Source: Symbiodinium kawagutii
Lineage: Eukaryota; Sar; Dinophyceae; Suessiales; Symbiodiniaceae
NCBI GenBank assembly: GCA_009767595.1
Contig: VSDK01016770.1
Coordinates: 397,203 to 461,202, forward strand
Length of the DNA: 64,000 bases
Direction of reading: 5' to 3'
Shown here: positions 48,332 to 59,599 of the stretch, in pieces
How positions within the stretch are numbered: the stretch's first letter is position 1
Layout of the letters: the number at the start of each line of letters is the position of its first letter
Program-made: the position numbers and the translations under genes
Notes under the pieces: model-generated
Told to the model about the DNA's origin: nothing
Database searches by the model: none
What the model saw: the letters and a program-made list of their open reading frames with translations, nothing else

Positions 48332-50602
48332 TAGTAGTAGTAGTAGTAGTAATGATAATAACTAATAACTACAATAATAATAATAGTAATAGTGTTAGTG
48401 GTAGTGGTAGTGGAAGTGGTGGTGGCAGTAGTAATAGTAGTAGTAGCAGTAGTAGTAGTAGTAGTAGTAGTAAAAATAGTAGTAGTAGTAGTAGTCGTAG
48501 TATAGTAATAGTAGTAGTAGTAGTAATGGTGGTGGTGGTAAGAGTAGGAGTCGTGATTTGAATATGAATCTGAAAATGATTTTTTAATTATAGTTTAGTC
48601 GATAATGAAAATAATAATAATTCAAAAATGTATCAATAATGAAAAATATTGATGGCGGCAATAATTCAAAAATGAGCATCGTGTTATTCAGACTAAAAAC
48701 AAACACCAATAGCAATAACATTTTCAAAAATAACAAAGCAATACAATAACCCGAAAATATTGCTACTGGTGATAATCAAAACATAAATCATAATATTAAA
48801 AATGATTCCTAAAAATAGTACGGGTAGTGACGGTAAAAAAAATTCAAAAAAATAATGATCAGGAAATAATAAGCAAAAAATGAAAACACACATCAAAAAA
48901 TGCATAATTATTTTTTGAAAAGCAATAGGGCAATAATTGAATGAAATATCAGTAAAAATGAAAATTTCAAAATATACATAAACATTGAGCAACGGATCCA
49001 CGAGACTTTCCAAGCCACTTGCCGTCCCCTTTTGAAAATGCTGAGCCACTTCCAAGGAAAAAAAATGACAATGATAAGTTATGGTAAGTAATTAATAGCA
49101 AACCATCGCATTCTCAATTTTGCAATGCAGCGCCAGCGCTTTCCTTCGCAAACACTCACGGGTTCCAATCGCTTGGCCCCTTGCATTCCATTTCATTCTT
49201 GCCCAGCCCTCCTTTCAAGATGGATTCTGGGGCTGTCTTCACCAATTCCCTCAGTCAAGGGTGTGCATTGGTGGGAAAACAGTTTTGAAGACGCATGCAC
49301 CCCCACCCTACAAGCTTATCCTGTGGAGACAGCAGTCCGTGGAACACCACCACTCCTTCAGCTCCCAGCAACATCCGGCAACAACAGCAGTTCAGCAAAT
49401 AGCATCGCAGCTGGAGAAGAGAATCCGAAACCATTTGTGAATCAAACAAAGTCCACCACCCCTAAAAAAAACCTAGCAAGAGCCAAGCATCTGGGTTCAG
49501 GGCCGCCGCGCCCCTAGCGTCCGACTTCCAGACCAACTACCAAAGTAGTTGTCTAACGGTCGGAGCTGCCCGGCAGTCGCAAGCCCTTTTTGCATCAAGC
49601 GTGGTTTAATGTGATGCGGCGGGGGAATATGACATGTGATGATTTGCTGACTTGCTGATCAAATTTGATCTTTTCGATTCTGAATTCTGGCTTCTGAGTG
49701 TCAATGTCAGTGTCATTGATTTCTTCTGACTTCTGACTTCTGACTCTGATAAATGAGATGCGCTGATCCAGTTGCATCCTTGGGGTCGGCGGAGCAGGTT
49801 GTAAAGACTGTGAGGTCTTTAGGGCAGCTGTCATGGCGTGCAGCTGGTACCCTGAGTCTGTCAGGTTCATCAGGTACCGCAGGCAAGAGCCATTCACAGC
49901 TTGCGGGAGCACGGTGCAGAATCACGCACCGTTCGGAAACCATTGTCGCAACGCGTGCTGGCCTTATCATTTTTCCACAAGGACTTCAGGCATTCAAAGC
50001 TGAAGCAATCCGCAATGGCAATGACATTTTGGGAAAATGGAACTTCTTTGGTCGAGTTCAGCCAGGGCAGCCTTCCTGGCGCCAAAGAAACTTTCCAGCA
50101 TGTCCCTTGGCCATGCTCAAGTCCTCCATCACCTCCTTCACGGGTGCGCTTGGATTCGTCCTAAGAAAGTGGCCGGGTCTTGTCTTGACCTTGCGAACGC
50201 GCTGCCCAACTTGGCACCCATCCCCTGCAACCCATCTTCCATCAGTTCTTATCAACAGATTAGATTAGAATTAGCGCGCGCGAACAAACCACCATGAGAC
50301 CATGAGTCCATGAGCTCTACGCGTCGCTGTGCCAGGGAGGGGGCCGTGGTAGGAAGTCAGGTGACCTTCCAAAGACCGGTCATCCCTCTTCCCCCTTTGC
50401 AGCCCCATGAACTGAAGCTCCCTGGCATCCCAACTCGGCACGGTAAGTTCGCATTCCCCGTGGCAAATCTATGGCCACATCATTCACGAAAAAAATGTAG
50501 CCGCCCAGGACCTCCTTCTCCACTGCAGCGGCCCCTGCCAGCTGTGCTCGGCTGGGCACGGGCCTCTGCCAGCCCCGCTTGGCTGGGCGCGGCCAGGCCC
50601 GA
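47448..50602 (-). CDS. Multi-exon gene, unknown, partly degenerate
   Basis: The right-hand exon (50602 to about 50380) reads AAAVEKEVLGGYIFFVNDVA and IDLPRGMRTYRAELG. A GC-rich block at 50255-49713 is open in shifting frames (NPSAPVKEVMEDLSMAKGHA, then ESFFGARKAALAELDQ, then RYLMNLTDSGYQLHAMTAAL), suggesting several short exons or frameshifts. Exon 49048-48984 (HFQKGTASGLESLVDPLLN) joins in phase 0 to the terminal exon 47675-47448, which includes IMRNWWASREVEQARKMVAL and ends in TGA. The terminal join is sound; the middle is not resolved. No domain is recognised. The gene end lies only about 100 bp before the 21-bp exon assigned to the next gene. Confidence 0.45.
48181..48540. repeat. (AGT)n microsatellite block
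   Basis: Long AGT runs with AAT, GGT and ACT interruptions, lying in an intron of the gene at 47448-50602. The plus strand reads as Val, Ser or poly-Ser/Asn, an artefact. Confidence 0.95.
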
Positions 50603-51710
50603 CTCCAGGGAACGCATCATCATCAGAATCAGAGTCATCATACATAACATATATATAATTATATAATACAATATTTTATAATATGTTAGCATTACCGCGT
50701 GGACAACACAAAAGCTATCGCGCGTATAGAAGCGTTCGCACAAGACTTAGGCGAATAATGAATCAGATCGTTTCTAAAGCGATTGATTTAGTCAAAGCCG
50801 GGTGTGGTGCATCCCTGGGCCCGCACAGAGCGTTTAGCTCCCCCGAAATGACCCATCAATTCCCAAAAATAAAATGGCATGCGCTATATGTCAATTAGGA
50901 TATTGTATCAAAAATTATGATTGTTTTTTTCGATTTCATAATTCATGGTTTATATATGTTTAGAAGTTAGAAGCTAGAAGTAAAAATACATACATATATT
51001 ATCATATATATATATATATATATTAGATGATGATATATAAAGTCTTATATTATATTATCCTATAATCTAATAATTAATAATCTATAATAATCTATATTTA
51101 AATGGTTTCTCCATCAAACATGAACACAGTTAAATTATGCGAGCAAAACATTGTTACAGAACTTACAACCTATGCCTATACGGTAACAATGAGATGAGAT
51201 GATATTATAACCAATGAGATGAGATGAGATGAGATGAGATGAGATGATATTATATCAAATTAAATAAAAATAAAAAGATCTGTGTTGCACATTTCCAAGT
51301 CATGGTATTTGAATTATATTTTTATTCAACTCAAATCTCATGATTCGTCTCAATGGGTTACTTTAATGTTTTTTCTTAGGGGTTGGATGATCATAGCAAT
51401 TCGCGAAAAAGAATTTGAGTTTGTCTAGCAATTGTGGTTTTCCCATCATGAGTCATAAGTGCATGCAGTTTGCTCACATATTTCCATTCCTAATTTTATT
51501 CTCAATTCTGACATATCAAGTTATCTTGTAAATGCTTCGGCAAAAACCATGTCTGGAAGCAATCTAGATAATTAGAGAATTATTAATTATCTTTTGATTA
51601 TTTCAACCTAAATTACAAATAACTTAGAGACTTAGAACTTAGAACTTATAACTGACTGTATTCAATAAATCAGTACTAGACTGACTATTCAGTACCACGA
51701 CTTGAACACC
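50603..51710. other. AT-rich intergenic sequence
   Basis: TATATA runs (about 50,650 and 51,005-51,025) and (GAGAT)n words near 51,190-51,245 occupy the stretch. No exon was supported. Confidence 0.45.
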
Positions 51711-51870
51711 TCACTCAGCCACTTGATGCGCACAAGACCCGACTGACTGCCTGTGAATCCTCTCGAGCCCCTGCAACTGGAGCTGGAGCGACGTCTGCAG
51801 AAGAGCCCCTGCAACTTCTGTAAAGCGCCCGCATTGCTCCAGCAGTGCGATGGCTGAATCTCCAAAAAAC
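51711..51870 (-). CDS. Terminal exon, possibly of the methyltransferase-like gene
   Basis: After the acceptor AACCTTAG/CCTTAG a phase-2 frame encodes 52 residues, FFGDSAIALLEQCGRFTEVA and LLQTSLQLQLQGLERI, ending in TGA. It is a Leu/Gln-rich amphipathic helix. Its entry phase matches the exit phase of exon 52454-52239. All three frames are open in part, so the frame is inferred from phase and composition. If it ends the methyltransferase, the usual motifs IX and X are absent. Confidence 0.4.
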
Positions 51871-52101
51871 CTAAGGAAATAATAAAAGTATATTTTTTTG
51901 CCCGGAACAGGGGATGTTTTTACATGTGGCATGCGAATGTGTGCATGACCATGAGCTGACCATGTTTTTTGATCTGGATATGAACCAAACATGGAAATGA
52001 AATAAAGTATTCGGCGGGGGGCCCAAAATAATTTGACAGGAATGTGATTGTGAATGGGACATGAACATGTGTTTATTATTGTTTAAATTTAAAATCAAAA
52101 A

Positions 52102-52102
52102 T

Positions 52103-52180
<78 letters not shown>
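52102..52180. repeat. (ACA)n microsatellite
   Basis: Twenty-six ACA triplets without interruption, in the intron between exons 52454-52239 and 51870-51711. Confidence 0.95.
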
Positions 52181-52238
52181 CGGTTTAATTTAGAATGTAC
52201 CCCAGATGATCTGATTTGATATCTCATATCTCTCGTAC

Positions 52239-54677
52239 CTGTGATGCCTGTGCGCTGCATGCACCGAGTGTAGCCAGGAGATCCAAATGCTACGGGGTTC
52301 GTGCAAGTTTATGATGAGTCAACTGATTGTTTGGTGTCTATCCGCTGGTTGCCAATGGCCACTGCTTCTGCTACCCATCGCCTGGAACTCCGCAGCAGGC
52401 GAGGTTTTCGTTGACTTCTTCCCCAAGCCAGTCACGTTCTCCAATATCGCGATCCTAAGCGGAAGAGCTGATGGGCCATGACTCAGTGTGCTGCAGTGTA
52501 GTGGTTTGTATTGGGCTCTTTACTAATATCATGTCACATGTCATATCATTACACAAAAAATAAAATGGGCCAAAAGTCATGAGTCAATAAATCATTTATG
52601 ATAAATCATAAATAAAACACTTAACTGACTATTATTCGGAATAAGGAATCACATATTCTATCATTCTATTCTCTATCATATCATCCCTTGACATTTTTTG
52701 GACAATGGACAAGCACCACCAATGCGGACAGTGTTCCGCGGAGAGTTTTGACGGATCCATCGTGAGGATTCAAGAAAGGGCAATGCTTTGGCAACCTCGA
52801 GTCGTGGCTACCAGTTATACTACTAGACTACTAGATAATCAGCAGTAGCAGTGGGTAGCAGCAGAATGGTATGGTCCAGGTATGGTATGGTCCGTCTGTA
52901 GTCTATGGTCCATAGGCCATGGGCCATAGGCCATAGGGCGCCATAGGGTCATATCATATGATTCATATGATTGCATGCTGATGCTGCAATTTGCTCTCTC
53001 TCTCTCTCTCTCCCTCCCTCTTTGTGGTCGGTCTTTCGTCCTCTTGTGTTGCATGATTTCAAATGTGGAAGGAAAAGGAATGGACATTGGTGGAAACAAC
53101 CGGCAATCAACAGCGTAAAGTGATCGTAGCACTAGAGACTAGAGACAATTTTGGGGTCCTTGGAGCGGAAAAAATTGGAGACGTCCGCATCGGCATATCT
53201 TGTAGAGCTCTCTTGCGAAAATAATTTGCAGGTAAAGCCTGAAATAAAGATATCCACGCAGTCCTTCCAGGAAGACAGAGGCAATAAGCAGCCAGACGAC
53301 GTCCACCAGAGAAACAATGACACACTGACTGTACTGTACCCCTTATTCAACGACAATACTGCGCAGTGCTACCCCAAAACAAATTACACAAAATTGAAAT
53401 CAAATCAATAATAATTCAATGCTGTACTGACTGTACTCAATTGCACAATAATAGTAAGAATACTTATGTAATTTACTTAATTATTTAAACAATTATGATT
53501 GGATGCCTCGGACTATGATTTCAGGCTCCTACCGTCTCCTACTCCTGATAGACCAGCTGAATTTAGATTCAGAAGTCAGAAGTCAGAAGCCAACACTCCA
53601 ACCCATCGAGTCCTCTACCAAAGAACTCACTCTTGGGCAGTGGCGGCCATGTACCGCGCATCGACCCCCGGTCCTCATGCTCGGGAAGAAAAACACGCAG
53701 AACATAGAGCAGGAATGCAAGCCCATACCCAGGTTAAGTGTTCCGCGGTTCCCACTAACAACCTGTAACCTCACCCAAAATTCAAAACCAGCCAACACAG
53801 AGGAAACAGGGTCAAAAAATCAGATTTTATTCAACATGTTTTTCTTCCTCAGATCTGGCTGCATCATATTGGTAGGTCAAAGATCGTTTACAGGTGTAAT
53901 TTGTAATTTTCTGACTACTCCTAGTTTCTGGTCCCTGCACTGTTCTTGATTCCTGGATGCAAGATGCATGGACAGGTGCTATCAAGCTTCCGCGCAGATA
54001 CCATGTTGTGGTACAAGTGCTCGACCTGGTAGTTCTCCAATAAGAAAGCCCGCGCGCCTGCCTAGAGCCCGGGTAGGCTTCATTCCACTGGCAAAAATCA
54101 GAACTACAAAAGAGCAATGCAACAAAGAACGCAGTATCAGTATGCGTCTGAATATGAGCCAACTATGGCAGTCATTTTACGCCTCCTTTTGTTTTCTGTA
54201 GTTAGTCGTGAGCTGCCAATGAAAACGGAAATCCCAATTGAATCATAAATCCTAAATTCAGAATCATATTATCATATCATATCAATATCATATTAGAATA
54301 ATAATAATAATAGTCTAATTATGATGACTACTCTCGACTCTCGTCTATTATCAATACAGATTATCTTTCAAATTACGATTTAAAGGGCCGCCCTGCCCCC
54401 CCCCCCTCAACAACCCACCAACCGCCAACGTAACTATTTGAAAAATATTTGTGAAACCAAATTATTGGCCCATACGAGTTGCGTGCAGCTCGCTGGCAAA
54501 GAGCTCCTTGAAGTTATTGGCACCAATCAACTCCATCAAGGCATGACACGGTGCCCCTGAACCAGAGCAGGCTGTTCCAATCACCTTGGCAGAATTTGGC
54601 CGATGACGGGTGAGGACAAGCACCAAGACCAGGACCCGAACACAGGATTTGGCATGCGGTATGAAAAGCAACATCAT
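52239..54677 (-). CDS. C5-cytosine DNA methyltransferase-like gene (partial, likely degenerate)
   Basis: C5-methyltransferases add a methyl group from S-adenosylmethionine to cytosine in DNA. Exon 54677-54476 carries motif I (VIGTACSGSGAPCHALMELI) and FKELFASEL. Exon 54057-54002 (56 bp) joins in phase 1 and reads RARAFLLENYQVEHLYHNM, as expected for motifs II-III. Exon 53679-53631 (49 bp, donor GTGAGT) has GGRCAVHGRHCPR and joins in phase 0 to exon 53263-53147, which has motif IV as VDIFISGFTCKLFS: the catalytic Cys is present but the preceding Pro of the usual PC is Thr. Exon 52454-52239 has motif VI, IAILENVTGL. The join before motif VI needs another exon; a candidate lies at 52.69-52.80 kb (SVKTLRGTL). 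In the last exon the frame meets TGA before its GTACGA donor, while a second frame reads NPVAFGSPGYTR, resembling motif VIII, so a frameshift or decay is likely. Confidence 0.65.
52993..53012. repeat. (CT)n microsatellite
   Basis: Ten CT units followed by CCCTCCCTC, inside an intron of the methyltransferase-like gene. Confidence 0.9.
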
Positions 54678-54913
54678 TAAGTTTTTACACCCAGTCAGTT
54701 GTTTAGACGATCATTCCATTACACTGCATTTTGATGTGAAAACCAGCTAATTGTGTCAATTGATGCAATTTCCATGGCCATAGAAAATCATAAGTTGGCT
54801 GATCACCCAAATCAGGTTGGCTGCAAATGGAAGTGTCCCATCAGTCATATCATCTTTTCTTATCTCATCTAAGATCATCTAAGTAAGTATCTTAAGTAAG
54901 TAATAAATATAGC

Positions 54914-55018
54914 AGTAGTAGCAGTAGCAGTAGTAGTAGTAGTAGTAGTAGTAGTAGAAGTAGTAATTGTAGTAATATATAATTTATTAATAGTAGTAGT
55001 AGTAGCAGCAGCAGCTAG
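54914..55018. repeat. (AGT)n microsatellite
   Basis: AGT and AGC triplets interrupted by an AT-rich stretch; probably intronic. Confidence 0.9.
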
Positions 55019-55249
55019 TAGCTATGTGATGACACTATCACACAATAAGTAGAAATAGAAAGTAGATTATCAAATAGATTAAGAATAGAAATAGAATAAT
55101 TATAAAAGTAGAATGGGGAAAAATCAATATCTAATTAATCGATATATCATGATCATTGACATTGATCATCATTTTAATTGTAGATCTCAATATGAAAGTT
55201 TGTTGTGGAGGGACCGGTTGGTATTTGTTCGCAGGTTGAACACATGCAC

Positions 55250-56894
55250 TTCCTGGTCAGAGTCACAGTCTATGTTTTTCTGCGGGAGTCGGGTGTGAAA
55301 AACTTTCGGCACACAAGCGTTATGCGGCGCAGAACTTGTGTGCACCATGTGAGTGGCTTGAATGGCTTCAACATATTCCAAAGCAAAGTGTGGAAGGCGC
55401 CACCAGCCTTTCATTCGATGCGCACATTGGAGTCCCAGTTTCGTTGCACGCTAGTCATCGGCGTACCATTCCTCAATCCAGGATCAAACTTGATGATCAC
55501 CCTCATGTGATAATTGAATTCGACGCGAATCGTGGGACGCCGAAGTGGATTTGGGTCATACCATCCGCGTTCCCAAGATTCGTCGGTGTTGCTGTCATCC
55601 TGGCTGTTCTCGCTTCGATCATCAGAATCAACAGGACGATCACTATCACTATCATCAGCACGTTGCGGACCTTGCACCTCCGAGTTCCGGTTCCGAATTT
55701 GCTGCTCAAGCTGCAGCTGACTCAGTTGCTCGTCATCAAGGGATTCAGCATCAGAATCGTTCTCTTCGTTCTCCACAGGCGGCTTCACAAGCGATTCCGA
55801 CTTTGGATCTCTGTCTTTTTTGTCAACATCTCCTGATTCTGCTGGGTCTTTTTCGTTGCCGTCATTTGCTTCAACATCTCCTGATTCTACTGGGTTTTCC
55901 TCGCAAACATCTTGTGACATAAGGACATCTGAGACATTTGAATCTGCATCAGCAGTGCATGCAGCCTCAGCATCCGGTTTATCGTCTGCTTCCGATTCCA
56001 GGTCTATAAGTTTCCGCTTTGTTCCCATTGCTGGTTCCACAATTTTCGGAGCTGGGCTGCCCTTTTGTCACGAACACAATTTAGTAATAGTAACAGTAAT
56101 AGTCATAGTAATCATGAATTGAAAATTATCAATCAATCATCAATTATCAATCAATGACATTATTTTATTGATAAAAAATATAATCTTATCATATTCATTT
56201 CATTACTGTCGAGTCAGTGTGCTCTGTTTGTGCCCTTTTGCGTGTAGTTTTATTATGCTGTCATCTCTTGCTTAGAAAATGGTTCTTGCGTAGCCATGTC
56301 ACTGTGCGGCATGGCAGCTTCTGCCCAACTCTTGAACCAAAAAGGAAGGATGGCTGTCCACTTGACAATGATTGCCTGGCATCCATCTCATGAGTCATGA
56401 GTGTGAATGCAGTATGTATGCAGCAGTATGTAGCGAGTGCAACCATCCTATGGCAACCATCACTGAAGAGAGTCATTTTATGCCCGTACCACAATACATC
56501 ATCTCAAATCATCTCACAGCACATCAAATCGTATCATATCATCATCTCATATCATATCAAACAATGTAATATATATCCAGGATCCATATCACATGATTTT
56601 TCTTTTAATTTGCACTCATGACTCTTCAGTGAAAAATGAGAAAAAAGTATGCGATACGGCGATATCAATGCCAAATCAAAGAATCCATCAATGAACACCC
56701 CTCCACAACCCTCACAAATATCCAAACCAGTCACAAGCTTACGATTTCCCAGCGATCTGCGATAGCTTGCTGGGTCAACGGACACGGATTCCAGAAACCT
56801 GGTTGCCCACTGTAAGAATGGAAAACCATCACCATCAGAAACCGATCTGCAACGCGATCTCGATCTTGATCGACATGTTGGCGAGCCCGATTTC
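55250..56894 (-). CDS. Two exons of an acidic protein, possibly the N-terminal part of the methyltransferase-like gene
   Basis: Exon 56894-56743 encodes an Arg/Ser stretch (RSRSRSRCRSVSDGDGF) and QWATRFLESVSVDPASYRRS, and ends at a strong donor GTAAGC. It joins in phase 1 to exon 56051-55250, which begins with PKIVEPAMGTKRKLIDLESE and continues with about 110 acidic residues (Asp, Glu, Ser). A globular part follows (RRPTIRVEFNYHMRVIIKFD). Near 55,411 the frame stops (NWDSNVRIE, TGA), but the next frame continues at once with MKGWWRLPHFALEYVEAIQA, indicating a one-base frameshift in the DNA or the assembly. The right end at donor GTGCAT is inferred. Whether these exons belong to the methyltransferase gene downstream is unproven. 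Confidence 0.5.
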
Positions 56895-57153
56895 CTTGGA
56901 GTTGCAGTGAGGGCGATATAGTGATATGATATGTGAGTGATAGTGAGATATGACGATATGATTATGAAAAGACATGACATAATTTAATTATGATTCTGAT
57001 TTCTGATAAGTTAATGATAAGTAATGATTCTATTAAGTGAAAAGTGATCAGTGATAAGATAAATGACAGGCAAAGGACCAGGTCAAGAAGCATGTCGCAA
57101 ACTACACAGGCTCTCAAAAAATAGTGGGGATTCAAAAAAATGTTGCGGCCCTG

Positions 57154-57258
57154 CTACTGTCCATCCACTTGCGCAGCAATGGCATCGGCAGCGGCATCAG
57201 CATAAAGTGCCCTCAGCCCACTCTGTGACCATGAAGTAGAGGAGTCCCTTGGGGTGGC
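57154..57258 (-). CDS. Duplicated terminal exon copy
   Basis: A frame after the acceptor ACTTGTCAG reads SATPRDSSTSWSQSGLRALY then ADAAADAIAAQVDGQ and stops at TAG. The block SGLRALYAD and the sequence following the stop resemble the exon ending at 57402, so the two are tandem copies about 250 bp apart. It may be an alternative last exon or a remnant of a tandem gene copy. Confidence 0.45.
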   Translation of the reverse strand, partial: ATPRDSSTSWSQSGLRALYADAAADAIAAQVDGQ

Positions 57259-57401
57259 GCTGACAAGTAAAGGAAGGAATCGGAAGGAATCGGAATAAAG
57301 TAAAAAAAACATGTTGTACTGTAGACTGTAGACCCTGATTTACCAACCAAACCTGAAAGACACTGGCAGTTCAAAGCAAACATTACTGGGTTGCGACCCT
57401 G

Positions 57402-59089
57402 CTACCGACTGTCCAATGGCACATCAGCATAGAGTGCCCTCAACCCGCTTGGGGCACTGCTTGGGGCATCTGCGGTTGCAGAACGGTAGAGGCTTGCCAT
57501 TGACATGGCTGTGTGGCCGCCAAAGGCCAGTGCAATCACGACCGACAAAGTCGGTGATTGATTGGATGATCAATGATAATTCAATGATAATAATTTATCA
57601 TGATCATGCAGCATGCCGTGCCATATCATATTCACATGTCAGTCATTGAGTCGCTGCTACAAAATCTTATTCAAATGTAAGTGTTGGTTCTTGATGCATG
57701 CATTGGATGTGCACACTACGGTGCGCTGGGCAACGGCTTCGGCATGTTGAGCCCCATTGTGACACAAACTATCAACATTTTTCCATGTTGAAACATGATT
57801 CCGCTGGCTATATTCCGAATAAAACAAGTGTAATACATAGAAATGTTTTACTATACATATGATAATGTCTCATATTCCCATCTTCTCGACTGTTTGTTGT
57901 TGAAACCAAAGGAAATCACACTGAATACTAACAAATGAAATACATATAATGCTTTACTATACATATGATAATATCTCATATTTCCATTTTCTCCGCTGTT
58001 TGTTGCTGAAACCCAAAAATAACACAAAGACCCACATTTAGCGCTGAGGCCCAAAATTTAACGCCCAGGCCCAAAATTTAACGCCCAGGACCGCATGTTA
58101 ACGCCCAGAAACCCTGAAAAGTGATTTTGACTCCATAAGCATTACGGGCAACAGCCAAGTCATCATTAACATTACTGCTGTTAATCCTTAACTATTGCTG
58201 GTCATTTAGCCATCAATCACCATCCTGCATCGGTATCACTGCCATCACTAACCTTCAAGCATCATTTAACCAACATTTAACCAGCAGTCATCATTTAACC
58301 ATCAGCACCATCATTACTGTTGCCTGTACCATCAGCCATCCTTCATCCAGCACGACTACGACCATCTCTCAGCCATTCCCAGCTCACCTGGCGGAAGACG
58401 GCCGGTGCCGCATCCCTTCGGTCACTGCACTGCTGGGCCTTGCGCGACCATCCGGCGCCCATGATCATGTGAAACTGCAAATATACCAAACATATTTCAT
58501 AAATATGCGTATCTTACATTTATCTAAATGATGGTCATCTTTCATTTGTTGAAGATCATCTGGACGATCATCTTATGTCATCTTTGTATATTTCATATTA
58601 TTTCATACTGGAACAGCGGCGGATATGACCCAACAACTGTCGCCCTGGCCTGGAGATCGGAAGATGTCTAGGCCTGGCGCCCCCAAGCGAAGTGATGTGG
58701 TTAATGATGGTTGATATTGATATTGCTCAATATAGTAATGATTGATGATGGTTTCATCATGGTTGATAATTCAGTATGCTTCATTGTGCTTGACAACGGC
58801 TGATGATGGCGGATGTTCGTCGTTCATGAGAGTTGGTTATTGACCAAAGAAAGGCGGACGATTTTCTTGATCCAAGACATTGCCACCTGTAGTTTCAATT
58901 CAATGCAGTTGACCGCAATCATCCAACCCAGTGTGAAAGCAGTGTAAAAATGCGATGAGGACCACAGCCAAACAAAGGGCAGGCAGAGAGAGCTTGAGAT
59001 GAGTGTCGTGGCTTTACCCGCAAGAATTGATCGCAAGTCAGATACTGTATGTCGTTGATCATTTTCACAGCATTTCCAAGGCTGTTGCA
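57402..59089 (-). CDS. Four-exon gene, unknown, with well-defined splice sites
   Basis: Exons are 59089-59018 (donor CGG|GTAAAG), 58886-58845 (donor GTCAAT), 58474-58388 (acceptor TATATTTGCAG, donor CAG|GTGAGC) and 57508-57402 (TAG). The first three are 72, 42 and 87 bp, all phase 0, and read CNSLGNAVKMINDIQYLTCD, VAMSWIKKIVRLSL, and FHMIMGAGWSRKAQQCSDRR followed by DAAPAVFRQ. The last reads MSMASLYRSATADAPSSAPS and GLRALYADVPLDSR. The final join needs one more exon because its entry phase is 1. The 5' part would lie upstream, where satellite repeats begin, so the gene may be truncated there. I do not recognise the protein. Confidence 0.5.
57509..58387. other. Intron and AT-rich sequence with short duplications
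   Basis: A segment containing TTACTATACATATGATAAT and ATTCCCATCTTCTC recurs about 110 bp apart at 57,845 and 57,953. ATTTAACGCCCAGG is repeated near 58,040-58,105, and CATTTAACCA words follow to 58,310. The missing exon of the gene at 57402-59089 should lie here but was not identified. Confidence 0.45.
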
Positions 59090-59239
59090 CTTATCATAGG
59101 GGATATTCCAACTGCATAAGAGGCTATAGTGCCGGACACCTACTTAGAACATCGAAAATTTCTTCAAATGTGGTTTTGCTGTTTCGTTTGAACCACGCTT
59201 AGAACATCAGACGTTCTAACTATGTATTTTAGAGCACCA

Positions 59240-59420
59240 TGTTCTAAGTGTGGATGCTTCACCAACCATTACGATCATCTGTGGACCCGGTAAACAACAT
59301 AACAACAGCAAACAATACAAATTCAATATGTTTTTTATATCTCATTATGTTTGTCCATGTTCTAAGCGTGAAGGCTTCACCAACCACTAGAGTCACCTGT
59401 GGAGCCAGTATACCATCCAG
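59240..59420. repeat. Diverged repeat pair, outlier of the satellite array
   Basis: CCATGTTCTAAG followed by GGCTTCACCAACCA occurs at about 59,239 and 59,357. It shares the GTTCTAAGTGTGAATG-like core of the 213-bp satellite to the right and may be an ancient edge copy. Confidence 0.6.
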
Positions 59421-59599
59421 AATCAACATATTGATAACAAACAGAACAAGTTCAGTACCGTTTAATCATGACTCATCAAATTCATCATATATTGTTTGTA
59501 AAACAAGCAAACCAAACAAAAAAAACACAGGAGTTGCTTTCGGAAATATATGTTCATATTCATGTTTGTATCAAGGTGTGTATATTATATACATTTGTA

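Noticed and set aside
49120..49517. Overlapping plus-strand frames of 106 and 130 residues
   Set aside because: Two frames and one minus-strand frame are open over the same GC-rich segment. No splice site favours plus, and it lies inside a minus-strand gene, so I leave it uncalled.
49753..50268. Plus-strand frame of 171 residues
   Set aside because: The minus strand has protein-like segments over the same range and fits the neighbouring exons better.
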